Assembly: GCF_018449545.1 (NCBI RefSeq)
Contig: NZ_JAAVUR010000002.1
Coordinates: 1 to 64,000 of the forward strand
Source: Granulicella sp. dw_53
GTDB taxonomy: Bacteria; Acidobacteriota; Terriglobia; Terriglobales; Acidobacteriaceae
Reading direction: 5' to 3'
Length of the DNA stretch: 64,000 nucleotides
Part shown: positions 1-7,935 of the stretch, one piece after another
How positions within the stretch are numbered: position 1 is the first letter of the stretch
Layout of the letters: each line of letters starts with the position of its first letter
Notes under the pieces: model-generated
Database searches by the model: none
Seen by the model: only the letters and a program-made list of their open reading frames with translations
Told to the model about the DNA's origin: nothing
Program-made: the position numbers and the translations under genes

Positions 1-94
<94 letters not shown>

Positions 95-1051
95 GGGGGT
101 TCCGGTGAAGATGCCCTGGCGCTGGCGGAGGGTGGGAACGGTGGAGATGCGGGTGATTCCGGCGAGGAAGCGCTGGCCCTGGAAGCCGCCGAAGAAGAAG
201 AGCTTGTCCTTGAGGATGGGCGCGCCGACGGTGCCGCCGTACTGGTTGCGGCGGTACTCGGGCTTGGGGGTGGGGGAGCGGGAGAAGTAGTTGCGGGCGT
301 TGAGGTCTTCGTTGCGGAAGAAGTCGTAGAGGGAGCCGTGGATCTGGTTGGAGCCGGAGCGGGTGGTGAGGTTGACGACGCCGCCGTTGAAGCGGCCGAA
401 CTCGGCGGGGACGTTGTCGGCTTCGACGGTGAACTCGCGAATGTTGTCGATGATGGGAAAGAAGGCGACCTGGCCGGGCTCGGGCTGGAGAGCGGAGATG
501 CCGTCGAAGAGGTACTCGTTGGTGCGGGGGCGGCCGCCGTTGATGCGGGGAAGGAGCGTGCCGGGGGGAAGGGAGACACCGGGGGCGAGGGCGGCGAGCT
601 GGACGAAGTTGCGGCCGTTGAGCGGGATCGCGTTAATGGTGGTGGAGGGGATGACGGTCTGGATGTTGCTGGTCTGGGACTGGAGGAGCGGGGCGTCATC
701 GGTGACGGTGATGGTCTCGTTGGAGGCTCCGACGGTGAGTTGGAGATCGAGGCCGATGGTGGTGCCGGTGGTGAGGGTGATGCCGTCACGGATGAGGTGC
801 TGGAAGCCAGGGGCGGAGACCTCGACGCGGTAACGTCCGGGCTGGAGGGCGAGGAAGCTGTAAGAGCCGCCGGAGGTGGTCGAGGTGGTGCGGGTGGCGG
901 TGGTGCTGAGCTCGGTAGCGGTGACTTGCGCGGAGGGGATGGCGGCGCTGGAGGGATCGGTGATGCGGCCTTTGAGGTCGGAGGCGATCTGGGCGTGGAG
1001 CGTCGTGGCGAAGAGGAAGAGAGGCAGGAGAGATTTCAAGAGGCGTGGCAC
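95..1051 (-). CDS. TonB-dependent receptor, Oar-like, carboxypeptidase-regulatory N-terminus (partial)
   Basis: Only the N-terminal ~318 residues are present; the gene runs off the left edge into the poly-G tract. The start is GTG at 1051, preceded by CTGGAG on the minus strand, and is followed by a signal peptide (PRLLKSLLPLFLFATTLHAQ). Next comes a carboxypeptidase-regulatory-like beta-sandwich (DLKGRITDPSSAAIPSAQV, then GSYSFLALQPGRYRVEV), then a plug-like segment with PLNGRNFVQL and FNGGVVNLTTRSGSN. This order is typical of the very large Oar/TonB-dependent receptors that are abundant in Acidobacteria and are thought to import oligosaccharides or peptides across the outer membrane. Substrate cannot be told. 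An inverted repeat (ATACGA...TCGTAT) lies just upstream at 1109-1136. Confidence 0.9.
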
Positions 1052-1108
1052 GGGGTCTCCAGGGATTTTTCGACAGGCGTGCGTCGGGATGCGGAGCTTT
1101 AAGTCTTT

Positions 1109-1136
1109 ATACGAATCTATGCGAATCAAATCGTAT
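1109..1136. promoter_or_regulatory. Inverted repeat ATACGA-N16-TCGTAT upstream of the receptor gene
   Basis: ATACGA at 1109-1114 is repeated in inverted form as TCGTAT at 1131-1136, 58 bp upstream of the receptor GTG. A CGAATC direct repeat lies within. The placement fits an operator for the receptor gene. Nothing shows which regulator would bind; the adjacent HTH/TOBE protein is one possibility. Confidence 0.3.
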
Positions 1137-1194
1137 GGTCAAAGATGTGCGCGATGGGGCGGGAGGGGTGTTGCGGAGGGATTTTGCGAGGCGG

Positions 1195-1620
1195 CTAGAC
1201 GAGCTCGATCATGACATCGGTAGATTTGACAAGGGCTGCAGCGGTGTCTCCACGCTTGAGCTGCATCTCGCGGACGGCGTCTGAGGTGATGATAGCGGTG
1301 ACACGCTGGTCGCCTATGGCCAGAACGACCTGAGCGAGGAGGCCGTCGATCTTGAGGTCGAGGACTTTGCCGACGAGCTGGTTGCGTCCGCTGACTTTGC
1401 GATATCGCTCACGAGAGCGGATGGGAGGGGCTTCCTGTTCGCGCTTGAGGAAGGGCTTGAGTGAATCGGCGGGGATGCGGTGGTGGCCACCGGGGGTGGG
1501 AGTAGTTGCGATCTTGCCGGAGAGGATCCACTGCTTGATGGTGGGGTAGCTGACGTTGAGCATGCCGGCGGCTTCGCGGGGAGTGAGGAGGGATTGGGTT
1601 CTTGTTGGTCTGGGGGGCAT
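1195..1620 (-). CDS. MerR/excisionase-type HTH protein fused to a TOBE (molybdate-binding) domain
   Basis: The 141-residue protein has two parts. Residues ~10-60 form a MerR/excisionase-like helix-turn-helix (LLTPREAAGMLNVSYPTIKQW, then GGHHRIPADSL). Residues ~74-141 look like a TOBE/Mop domain (NQLVGKVLDLKIDGLLAQVV, ITSDAVREMQLKRGDTAAALVKSTDVMI), the fold that binds molybdate or tungstate oxyanions in ModE, ModC and Mop proteins. It may therefore be an oxyanion-responsive transcription factor with a different DNA-binding head from ModE. I chose ATG 1620; an in-frame TTG at 1635 is an alternative. No mod transporter genes are visible beside it. Domain assignment is confident; ligand and targets are inference. 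Confidence 0.8.
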   Translation of the reverse strand: MPPRPTRTQSLLTPREAAGMLNVSYPTIKQWILSGKIATTPTPGGHHRIPADSLKPFLKREQEAPPIRSRERYRKVSGRNQLVGKVLDLKIDGLLAQVVLAIGDQRVTAIITSDAVREMQLKRGDTAAALVKSTDVMIELV

Positions 1621-1763
1621 GGTTTTTTTCCGCAATAAAGTTAGATGCCTCCTTATGGTAATGGGGCTTTCGCTTGAAGGTTTAGTTGTCGAGGTGCTGG
1701 AACAGGGACCGTTCTATTCGGGGGATTGTTTAGAGGCTTTGCAGATGAGGGTTCGCGCTTGAA

Positions 1764-2585
1764 TCAGGCGGTGTCCTTATCCTTTACTTCCAATCGGCTC
1801 CCCATCATTTGGGTGAGGTAGTCGTTCTCGTTCAGATCGTATTGACGTATAACGCCAGCCGAGTTCTGGCATATGATCTCTTTGCCTTGTGTGCCCCATC
1901 GCTTTAGTTTCTGTTGCGCCTCGGTATGGTAATCCCTGGCTTGACAGGCGACGTTGAGCCAGCAGTCGATGATCCAAAAGTTATTTCTGTAGCGCTTACC
2001 CTCGTTCATCATGAATGGGATTTTCGTCCAGTTCGGTCTCGTGCCGTCCACGGAGAGAGCAACAAATACGTGGTCTCCGGGCTCGTTTACGGAGATGTAG
2101 TAAATTTTCTCGAACTTGGAGCTGAAGGCCGAATCTTTGCGGCACAAAGACATTACGACTGACGCCATCTCTACGCAGTTTCCTGCTGCGAAGTTACTGC
2201 TGAAGAGTATGTCTCCGTATTTTGGACGAGTTTCTTCTTCGAAGCGGTCCCTTTGCGTGTTGATGAGAGGGTTAATTCGATCGGCGTTGCTATTTCTAGC
2301 AGCGTACTTCGGACTGGAAGTATCGATCCCCGCGGCATTCAGTTTCTGGATGTTGTAGACCTTGTTGGAGGACTTCTTTTGTATGTATTTGTAGAAGTTG
2401 TACTTTGGTGAACTTCGGTCTTGCTTCGCGTCTTCGGATCCCTCTCCCTTGTAGAACATCCTTGCGCGAAGCAATAACGCACTCACATCCTCTTTCGTAA
2501 TGAAAGAGGCGTTTTGCAGCGTGGGGGTTGCGCTACCGTCATCTTCTGATTCAGGTGAAGGACTACGAGAAGAACCTGGAGGCAT
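1764..2585 (-). CDS. Papain/transglutaminase-like Cys-His-Asp protein of unknown function
   Basis: A 273-residue protein I cannot place in a named family. It has an ordered set of residues resembling a papain/transglutaminase catalytic core: Cys137 in AAGNCVEMASVVMSL, His172 in GDHVFVALS, and Asp207 in FWIIDCWLN. The spacing and the pattern GNC-x-EMA ... DHVFV ... DxW recall cysteine-protease or deamidase domains of secreted effectors and polymorphic toxins. The N-terminal ~30 residues are Ser/Pro/acid-rich and probably disordered; no signal peptide is seen. Codon use is visibly AT-richer than in neighbouring genes, suggesting horizontal origin. It stands alone with no obvious immunity or secretion partner. 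Existence of the gene is well supported; enzymatic role is inference. Confidence 0.75.
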   Translation of the reverse strand: MPPGSSRSPSPESEDDGSATPTLQNASFITKEDVSALLLRARMFYKGEGSEDAKQDRSSPKYNFYKYIQKKSSNKVYNIQKLNAAGIDTSSPKYAARNSNADRINPLINTQRDRFEEETRPKYGDILFSSNFAAGNCVEMASVVMSLCRKDSAFSSKFEKIYYISVNEPGDHVFVALSVDGTRPNWTKIPFMMNEGKRYRNNFWIIDCWLNVACQARDYHTEAQQKLKRWGTQGKEIICQNSAGVIRQYDLNENDYLTQMMGSRLEVKDKDTA

Positions 2586-2731
2586 GCTTTTTTCCGATCA
2601 GCCCTGGTGGCGAAAAGTATCTCTACGACCTCCAGGAAGAAACACATCAAACTGACCGTTTATTCCGATCTGGTTGCTCTTGAATTTCGTTGTTGGCGTA
2701 GCGAGGCTTCGCCGTGTGAGCTCCGTTGGGT

Positions 2732-3892
2732 CTAGAAGTGGTAGAGGTGGTCGGCGCCGAGGATGAGGCCGAGGGTGATGATGGCGATGGCGATCTCTCC
2801 GAGGGCGCTGACGATGAGGGGGCTTGCGCCTTGTTTGAAGAGGTCGCGGAGGTTGGTGCGTAGGCCTACTCCGGCGAAGGTGAGGAGGAAGGCCCAGCGG
2901 CTGAGGTTGCCGAGGGCGGTGAGTTGGGGCTTGGTGAAGCCGAGGGCTGCGAGCTGGGGGTTGGTGCTGTTGCCCAGGGTCGCGAGGAGAGAGATGAAGA
3001 GGAAGCCGAGGACGAACTTGGGGAACTTCTGCCAGAGGAAGCGGCCTTTGTGCTGAAGCTGGGATTGGGTCTCGGCGTTGGCGAGGCCGCGGCGTGCCCA
3101 CTGGAGGGCGTAGGCGAGGACGACGAAACCGATGAGGGCGTTGCGGCAGGTCTTGGCGAGGACGGCGTACTTGCCGGCGGCGTCGGAGTAGAGGGCTCCG
3201 GCGGCGGTGGCTTCGGCGGTGTTGTCGACGGCGAGGCCGGCCCAGAGGCCGTAGGCGTGGTCGGACATGTGGAGAGCGTGGCCGATGAGAGGGAAGGCGA
3301 AGAGGGAGATGGCTCCGAGGGCGAGGATGGCGGCGATGGCGGTGGAGGAGTCCTCTTCGTCGGCGTCGATGGCTCCCTGGGTGGCGATGATGGCGGAGAC
3401 TCCGCAGATGCTGGAGCCGACGGCGAGCAGGGTAGTGAGTTTGGGGCTGAGGTGGAAGGCGCGTCCGAGCCAGGTCATGAAGGCGATGGAGAGGACGATA
3501 GCGACGAAGACGAGGAGGAGGGAGAGGCCACCGAGTTTGAGGATGTCTCCGAGGATGAAGCGAGCGCCGAGCAGGATGATGCCGGTCTTGAGCCAGAACT
3601 CGTAGGTGGCGACGCCGGGGCGGAAGATGCGAGGCAGGCCGACGGTGTTGGAGATGAGGACGCCGAAGAGGATGGCCCAGAGGACGTACTCGATGTTGGG
3701 GAAGGTGATGTGGTGAGCTTTGGTGTAGGTGTTGATGGCGTGCTCGACGAACTTGCCCGCGTAGCCCACGACAGCGAGGAGCGCGATGCCGGGGAGGAGG
3801 CCAAGGAAGGAGGTGCGCTCGACGGGGACGCGGCCCGGGGCGTGGGGTGGGTACTCGTCACGGAGGTCGGGGAGGGTGGAGTTGGTGGACAT
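2732..3892 (-). CDS. YeiH/UPF0324-family putative sulfate exporter, inner membrane
   Basis: The 386-residue protein has about ten hydrophobic segments and the family landmarks LWAILFGVLISNT, WLKTGIILLGARF, LLAVGSSICGVSAI and AGLAVDNTAEATAAGA. These match the YeiH/UPF0324 family (Cons_hypoth698), usually annotated as putative sulfate or small-anion exporters of the cytoplasmic membrane; the transported substrate is not firmly known. Length is slightly above the usual ~340 because of a ~30-residue hydrophilic N-terminus before the first membrane segment. A 39-codon membrane-peptide gene lies immediately upstream on the same strand, separated by ~70 bp that contain a TTAGGGG-type repeat. Confidence 0.88.
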   Translation of the reverse strand: MSTNSTLPDLRDEYPPHAPGRVPVERTSFLGLLPGIALLAVVGYAGKFVEHAINTYTKAHHITFPNIEYVLWAILFGVLISNTVGLPRIFRPGVATYEFWLKTGIILLGARFILGDILKLGGLSLLLVFVAIVLSIAFMTWLGRAFHLSPKLTTLLAVGSSICGVSAIIATQGAIDADEEDSSTAIAAILALGAISLFAFPLIGHALHMSDHAYGLWAGLAVDNTAEATAAGALYSDAAGKYAVLAKTCRNALIGFVVLAYALQWARRGLANAETQSQLQHKGRFLWQKFPKFVLGFLFISLLATLGNSTNPQLAALGFTKPQLTALGNLSRWAFLLTFAGVGLRTNLRDLFKQGASPLIVSALGEIAIAIITLGLILGADHLYHF

Positions 3893-3910
3893 GGGGCTGC
3901 TCCGGAACAG

Positions 3911-3938
3911 GGGCTAGGGATTAGGGGTTAGGGGTTAG
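3911..3938. repeat. Telomere-like TTAGGGG tandem heptamers
   Basis: Between the exporter start (3892) and the small upstream gene the sequence reads as about three tandem heptamers of the TTAGGGG/ATTAGGG type. It is too short for a classical tandem-repeat locus. It could affect spacing or secondary structure of the leader of the exporter gene. Confidence 0.7.
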
Positions 3939-3962
3939 CTTGCTTTGGGCCGCAGCTTCGGC

Positions 3963-4082
3963 TTACCAGGGGATGGATTTTATTAGGCCTATGCGGATGA
4001 GGGCGGCGAGAGCGAGGGCCAGGAGGACGGCCCAGAGGTCTGTGGAGAGGCGAGGTGAGGTCTTGGCGGGTGTGGATGGCAT
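3963..4082 (-). CDS. 39-residue single-span membrane peptide upstream of the YeiH-type exporter
   Basis: A short reading frame starting with ATG at 4082 and ending TAA at 3963-3965. It is preceded by a good ribosome-binding site on the minus strand (TTGGAGTAACCC then ATG). The peptide is basic/polar at the N-terminus (MPSTPAKTSPRLSTD), followed by one hydrophobic helix rich in Leu/Ala and a short tail IGLIKSIPW. It is on the same strand as the exporter gene and ~70 bp upstream, so cotranscription is likely. It could be a small accessory subunit or a leader peptide. No homology is claimed. Confidence 0.6.
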   Translation of the reverse strand: MPSTPAKTSPRLSTDLWAVLLALALAALIRIGLIKSIPW

Positions 4083-4395
4083 GGGTTACTCCAATGGGTA
4101 CGAGTGGCGTGGGCATGGCTGCGGTGGACGAAGCTATGTCTTGCTTGGTGTCTTCTCGATTGTTCGGGTAAGCGCACGGGGTGCTGTTCTATCGACTCTA
4201 TCGACGACGACAGCGGGGGGACATGAGGTTCAGGGTTGCGGGTTGGCAGAGGACCGTCATGTGCGGTCCAGTGTACAGGAACTCTTTTCGCGATAACACA
4301 AACGACGTAGGAAGTTGCGCACAACGACCGGAGTGGGAGGGTGTTCTTTAGAGTGTGGCTTGCATCCTACAAAGAAGCGGCCCGGGAGGTAGTTT
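4083..4395. other. Intergenic region between divergent genes, promoters presumed
   Basis: About 310 bp separating the small membrane-peptide gene (minus) from the secreted protein gene (plus). I see no convincing coding frame, RNA gene or strong hairpin. A short self-complementary GTTGCGCACAAC lies at 4313-4324. It presumably holds the two divergent promoters, but no clear -35/-10 pair could be assigned. Confidence 0.4.
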
Positions 4396-4725
4396 ATGAA
4401 AGGCACAAACGTAAAGATCACGAAACTGATTGCGAAGCTGATGTCGGTCGGTCTGTTGGCTGGAGCGTTTGTGGTGGCGGCGCCGACGACGGCACAGGCT
4501 CAAGTTGCTGTGGGCGTGCAGATCGGATCTCCGCACTATGACTACGTTCGCCAGGGCTACTACAACCATGCGCGATTCGAAGAGGAGCGCCGCGAGATCG
4601 CACGGCAGGAGGCCTTCGAGCGCCGGCGTGCTTTTGAGGAGCATCTGGCGTGGCAGCGTGCGCACGATCTGCGATTTCATGGACGGGACGACCGTTTCCG
4701 GGGCGATGACTTCGGACGGCGTTAG
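4396..4725 (+). CDS. Small secreted Arg/Glu-rich protein, unknown function
   Basis: 109 residues with a classical signal peptide: basic start MKGTNVKITKLIAK, hydrophobic core SVGLLAGAFVVAA, and a likely cleavage after TAQA before QVAVGVQIG. The mature part (~73 residues) is highly charged with many Arg, Glu, His and Asp (ARFEEERREIARQEAFERRR) and may form a long amphipathic helix, ending in a His/Asp/Arg/Gly-rich tail. The start has a GGGAGG stretch upstream. Such small periplasmic proteins are common in Acidobacteria. I do not recognise a family. A terminator hairpin follows at 4772-4810. Confidence 0.75.
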   Translation: MKGTNVKITKLIAKLMSVGLLAGAFVVAAPTTAQAQVAVGVQIGSPHYDYVRQGYYNHARFEEERREIARQEAFERRRAFEEHLAWQRAHDLRFHGRDDRFRGDDFGRR

Positions 4726-4771
4726 ATAGATTTCAAGGCCGAGTGTGCGTAGCTTGGCGATGATGTTCACG

Positions 4772-4810
4772 AGGCCGGTCAGGATTTTTCTGGCCGGCTT
4801 TGTTGTTGGT
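4772..4810 (+). terminator. Rho-independent terminator
   Basis: GCCGGTCAG (4774-4782) pairs with CTGGCCGGC (4790-4798) around a T-rich loop, with one G-U pair, and is followed by TTTGTTGTTGG. It lies 45 bp after the stop of the small secreted protein gene. Confidence 0.75.
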
Positions 4811-4962
4811 TATCGGGTGATCGCGGCTGAGAATTTTGGCGGTTGGGTTGGCTGACGAATGGGTTTATTTTCTCGTCTAATGTTGGGTAAAGGACGCTGC
4901 GGATCGACTTGCAGGTGGAGTCAACCCTTTGTTGTGCGGTAACATCTGAAACCCAAGACTAT

Positions 4963-6471
4963 ATGAACTTCAAGGCAAAGCGCGAAGGAAGGCGGCTCAG
5001 CACAGGGTGTCATGGGCTGGATTTGATTCTGCAGGGTGGCCTGCCGGCGGGGCAGATGTATCTGCTGGAGGGCGACCCGGGGACGGGCAAGACGACGCTG
5101 GCGATGCAGTTCATGCTGGCGGGAGCAATGGAGGGGGAGCAGACGCTGTATATCACCCTCTCGGAGAGCATGGAGGAGCTGCAGTCTGCGGCGGCGTCGC
5201 ATGGATGGGGTCTGGAGAGGGTGCCGATCCTGGAGTTGACCTCGGATGAGTTGGCCGGGGACGAAGATACGCAGTACACGGTGTTTCATCCCAGCGAGGT
5301 GGAGCTGGTATCGACGATGCGTCGAATGCTGGCTGAGGTGGAGCGGGTGAATCCGCACCGGGTGGTGTTCGACTCGCTCTCGGAGCTGCGGCTGCTGGCG
5401 GGGGATTCGGTGCGGTACCGGCGGCAGTTGCTGGCGCTGAAGAGTTTCTTCGCGCAGCGAGCGATCACGGTGCTGATCCTGGACGACCGCACGGGAGACG
5501 GCAAGGACAAGCAGTTGCAAAGCATCGCGCATGGCGTGCTGCGGTTGCAGAAGCTACCGCGCGAGTACGGCGTGACGCGCCGCAATATCGAGGTGCTGAA
5601 GCTGCGCGGATCGGCGTATCGAGAGGGCTTTCACGACTATGCGATTCGTACGGAGGGAGTGGTCGTGTATCCGCGGGTGATTGCGTCGGAGCATCGAGAC
5701 AGCTTCGTTGCGGAGATGTTCACCAGCAATGTACCGGAGCTGGATGCGTTGCTAGGGGGTGGCCTGCAGCGCGGGACGAGCAACCTGGTGATTGGGCCTA
5801 CGGGCGTCGGGAAGTCGACGATTGCCGCGCTGTATGCGGCCGCCGCGACCACGCGGGGCGAACGGGCGGCGATCTTCACCTTCGATGAATTGGTGGGTAC
5901 GTTGAGCCGGCGATGCACGCAGTTGGGCGTGATCATTGACGATATGACCGAGCCTGCGAAGATGTCGGTCGAGCAGATCGATCCGGCGGAGCTCTCGCCG
6001 GGGGAGTTTGCGGTACGGATTTTGAAGATGGTGGATGAGCAAGGGCTCCGGGTGCTGGTGCTGGACAGCCTGAACGGCTACATGCAGTCGATGGCTGGGG
6101 AGCAGGAGTTGATCCTGCATCTGCATGAGCTGCTGGGATGCCTGAATCTGCGAGGTGTGACGACGATTATGACGCTGGCGCAGAGTGGGCTGGTAGGAAA
6201 TATGCAAGCGCCGGTGAATGTGAGCTATCTGGCGGACTGCGTGATTCTGATGCGGTACTTCGAGGCGTTTGGAGAGGTGCGGCAGGCGATCTCGGTGTTG
6301 AAGAATCGCAGCGCGGAGCATGAACGCACGATTCGGGAGCTGAGCTTCAAGGGCGACAAGATTACGGTGGGGGATCCGCTGCACTCGTTCCAGGGGATTC
6401 TAACGGGTGTGCCGAATCTGGTGGACGCGACGATGCCGGGGGCTGCGGTCGTCGGGGCAGCGAGGGAGTAG
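4963..6471 (+). CDS. KaiC-like double-domain RecA-fold ATPase
   Basis: The protein (502 residues from ATG 4963; in-frame TTG 4909 and GTG 4915 are alternatives) contains two KaiC domains. Domain 1 has STGCHGLDLILQGGLPAG and Walker A GDPGTGKTT at residues ~37-45, with ITLSESMEEL after it. Domain 2 has ELDALLGGGLQRG, Walker A GPTGVGKST near residue 280, and FTFDELVGTL. The length and tandem layout match bacterial KaiC homologues outside cyanobacteria, generally viewed as signalling or stress ATPases that autophosphorylate. No kaiA or kaiB is present. The next gene starts directly after the stop codon and encodes a histidine kinase, so the pair probably forms one signalling operon. Function beyond ATPase is inference. 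Confidence 0.92.
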   Translation: MNFKAKREGRRLSTGCHGLDLILQGGLPAGQMYLLEGDPGTGKTTLAMQFMLAGAMEGEQTLYITLSESMEELQSAAASHGWGLERVPILELTSDELAGDEDTQYTVFHPSEVELVSTMRRMLAEVERVNPHRVVFDSLSELRLLAGDSVRYRRQLLALKSFFAQRAITVLILDDRTGDGKDKQLQSIAHGVLRLQKLPREYGVTRRNIEVLKLRGSAYREGFHDYAIRTEGVVVYPRVIASEHRDSFVAEMFTSNVPELDALLGGGLQRGTSNLVIGPTGVGKSTIAALYAAAATTRGERAAIFTFDELVGTLSRRCTQLGVIIDDMTEPAKMSVEQIDPAELSPGEFAVRILKMVDEQGLRVLVLDSLNGYMQSMAGEQELILHLHELLGCLNLRGVTTIMTLAQSGLVGNMQAPVNVSYLADCVILMRYFEAFGEVRQAISVLKNRSAEHERTIRELSFKGDKITVGDPLHSFQGILTGVPNLVDATMPGAAVVGAARE

Positions 6472-7686
6472 ATGACCGGCGAGGGGCGTGAGGACGATCG
6501 GGTCTTGGTTGTCGCCCCGACGGGACGCGACGGTGAGTTGCTAAGCAGCGTGCTGGAGGAATCGGGCATCGCGGTGGAGATATGCAGCACGGTGGGTAAG
6601 GCCTGCGAGACGGCGCGCAAGGGCGCTGCGGCGCTGCTGATCGCGGAGGAGGCGTTGGGCGGCGAGGATCTGCTGGAGCTGAACCGCATTTCGCAGGAGC
6701 AGCCGGAGTGGAGCGACCTTCCGATTCTGCTGCTGGTGACGGGCGGGCGAGAGACGATTCAAAGCAGGGAGCGGGCGCGGGAGCGGGCGAATCTTCAATT
6801 GAACAATCTGACGCTGCTGGAGCGGCCGATCCGGGTGGCGACGATGGTGAGCTCGCTGCGGATGGCGTTGCGGTCGAGGGCGAGGCAGTATGAGATGCGT
6901 ACCAGCCTGGAGCAGCGGGCGAACGTCGAGGAAGCCGTGCGGAGGAGCGAGAAGCTGGCAGTGGCGGGGCGGCTGGCGGCCTCGATTGCGCACGAGATCA
7001 ACAATCCGCTGGAGTCGGTGACGAATCTGCTGTACCTGATCTCGGGGAGCAACGACGTTACGGAGATCAAGCAGTTCGCAGTGACGGCGGAGCAGGAGCT
7101 GGCGCGGGTGAGCGAGATTGTGACGCAGACGCTGCGGTTTCACCGGCAGCAGTCCAAGCCTATCTCGGTCTCGCTGGAGGAGATCATCGAGTCGGTGCTG
7201 GCGCTGTATGGGCCGCGGATGCAGGGAGCCAACATTCAGGTAAATCGAAGGTATGGGCCGACGGAGAAGCTGTATGTCTATGCGGGCGAGATACGGCAGG
7301 TGCTGGCGAACCTGATTCAAAATGCGCTGGACGCGATGCCGAACGGCGGCCAGCTGGATGTGCGGCTGAGAGCGGTGCAGCACGATGCGAGCTCGGGGAG
7401 GGCGGGGGTGCGGCTGACGGTGTCGGATTCAGGCGCGGGGATTCCAGAGAAGATTCGCGGGACGCTGTTCGAGCCGTTCGTTACGACGAAGGGCGCGACG
7501 GGTACGGGGCTGGGGCTTTGGGTGAGCCGCGAGATCGTGGGGAAGCACTATGGGACGATGCGGTTCCGGAGCTCGGTGTCTCCGAAGCAGCATGGCACTA
7601 CGTTTTCGATCTTTTTGGCGGGGCAAGAGGGAGAGCGGGTAGAGAACGAGCAGGCGGAGATTGCGGGCGGGGTTCAGGTGGTCTGA
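6472..7686 (+). CDS. Histidine kinase with degenerate receiver-like N-terminus, partner of KaiC-like ATPase
   Basis: 404 residues, starting ATG directly after the TAG of the KaiC-like gene, so translational coupling is likely. Residues ~10-135 resemble a CheY-type receiver (RVLVVAPTGRDGELLSSVL) but the acceptor position reads LLIAEEAL, Glu instead of Asp, and the usual conserved Lys region reads LLERPI. It is thus a pseudo-receiver. Residues ~160-235 are a HisKA domain with His174 in SIAHEINNPLESV. Residues ~260-385 are an HATPase domain with N box NLIQNALDAMP, G1 DSGAGIPE and G2 GTGLGLW. No membrane segments or classical sensor domain are present, so it is cytosolic and may take its input from the KaiC-like ATPase. 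No response regulator is adjacent. Confidence 0.9.
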   Translation: MTGEGREDDRVLVVAPTGRDGELLSSVLEESGIAVEICSTVGKACETARKGAAALLIAEEALGGEDLLELNRISQEQPEWSDLPILLLVTGGRETIQSRERARERANLQLNNLTLLERPIRVATMVSSLRMALRSRARQYEMRTSLEQRANVEEAVRRSEKLAVAGRLAASIAHEINNPLESVTNLLYLISGSNDVTEIKQFAVTAEQELARVSEIVTQTLRFHRQQSKPISVSLEEIIESVLALYGPRMQGANIQVNRRYGPTEKLYVYAGEIRQVLANLIQNALDAMPNGGQLDVRLRAVQHDASSGRAGVRLTVSDSGAGIPEKIRGTLFEPFVTTKGATGTGLGLWVSREIVGKHYGTMRFRSSVSPKQHGTTFSIFLAGQEGERVENEQAEIAGGVQVV

Positions 7687-7901
7687 AGGCGAATGGGGGT
7701 GTCGTCGACGGGTTCGGTGATGGCTACCTGCTGTTTGGTGACGGTGGCGGTGCAGAGTCCGCAGGCAGGGCAGGCCCGGCCCTTGCGATGCAGCACGGCG
7801 GAGACGATGAAGACTTTGCCGCAGGAGGTGCAGGGGACGGCGGCGTTGTTTCCGTACCAGTCTTCGTGCTGGCCGAGGGCGTTCTTATCCAGATAGCGCA
7901 T
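7674..7901 (-). CDS. Small zinc-ribbon protein
   Basis: 75 residues with two CxxC knuckles, CTSC (residues 24-27) and CPAC (44-47), separated by a ~16-residue hydrophobic stretch (KVFIVSAVLHRKGRA), the pattern of a rubredoxin-like zinc ribbon; a further Cys follows in CGLC. Its 3' end overlaps the 3' end of the histidine kinase gene on the opposite strand by 13 bp. The role is unknown; such ribbons bind zinc and often mediate nucleic-acid or protein contacts. Confidence 0.7.
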   Translation of the reverse strand: MRYLDKNALGQHEDWYGNNAAVPCTSCGKVFIVSAVLHRKGRACPACGLCTATVTKQQVAITEPVDDTPIRLQTT

Positions 7902-7935
7902 TGAAGCTCCAGGGATGATTTTAGGGCTTCAGGGG

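Noticed and set aside
2924-3931. 335-aa acidic plus-strand frame
   Set aside because: Antisense shadow of the YeiH-type exporter; low-complexity Gly/Glu/Asp/Val composition and no family motif.
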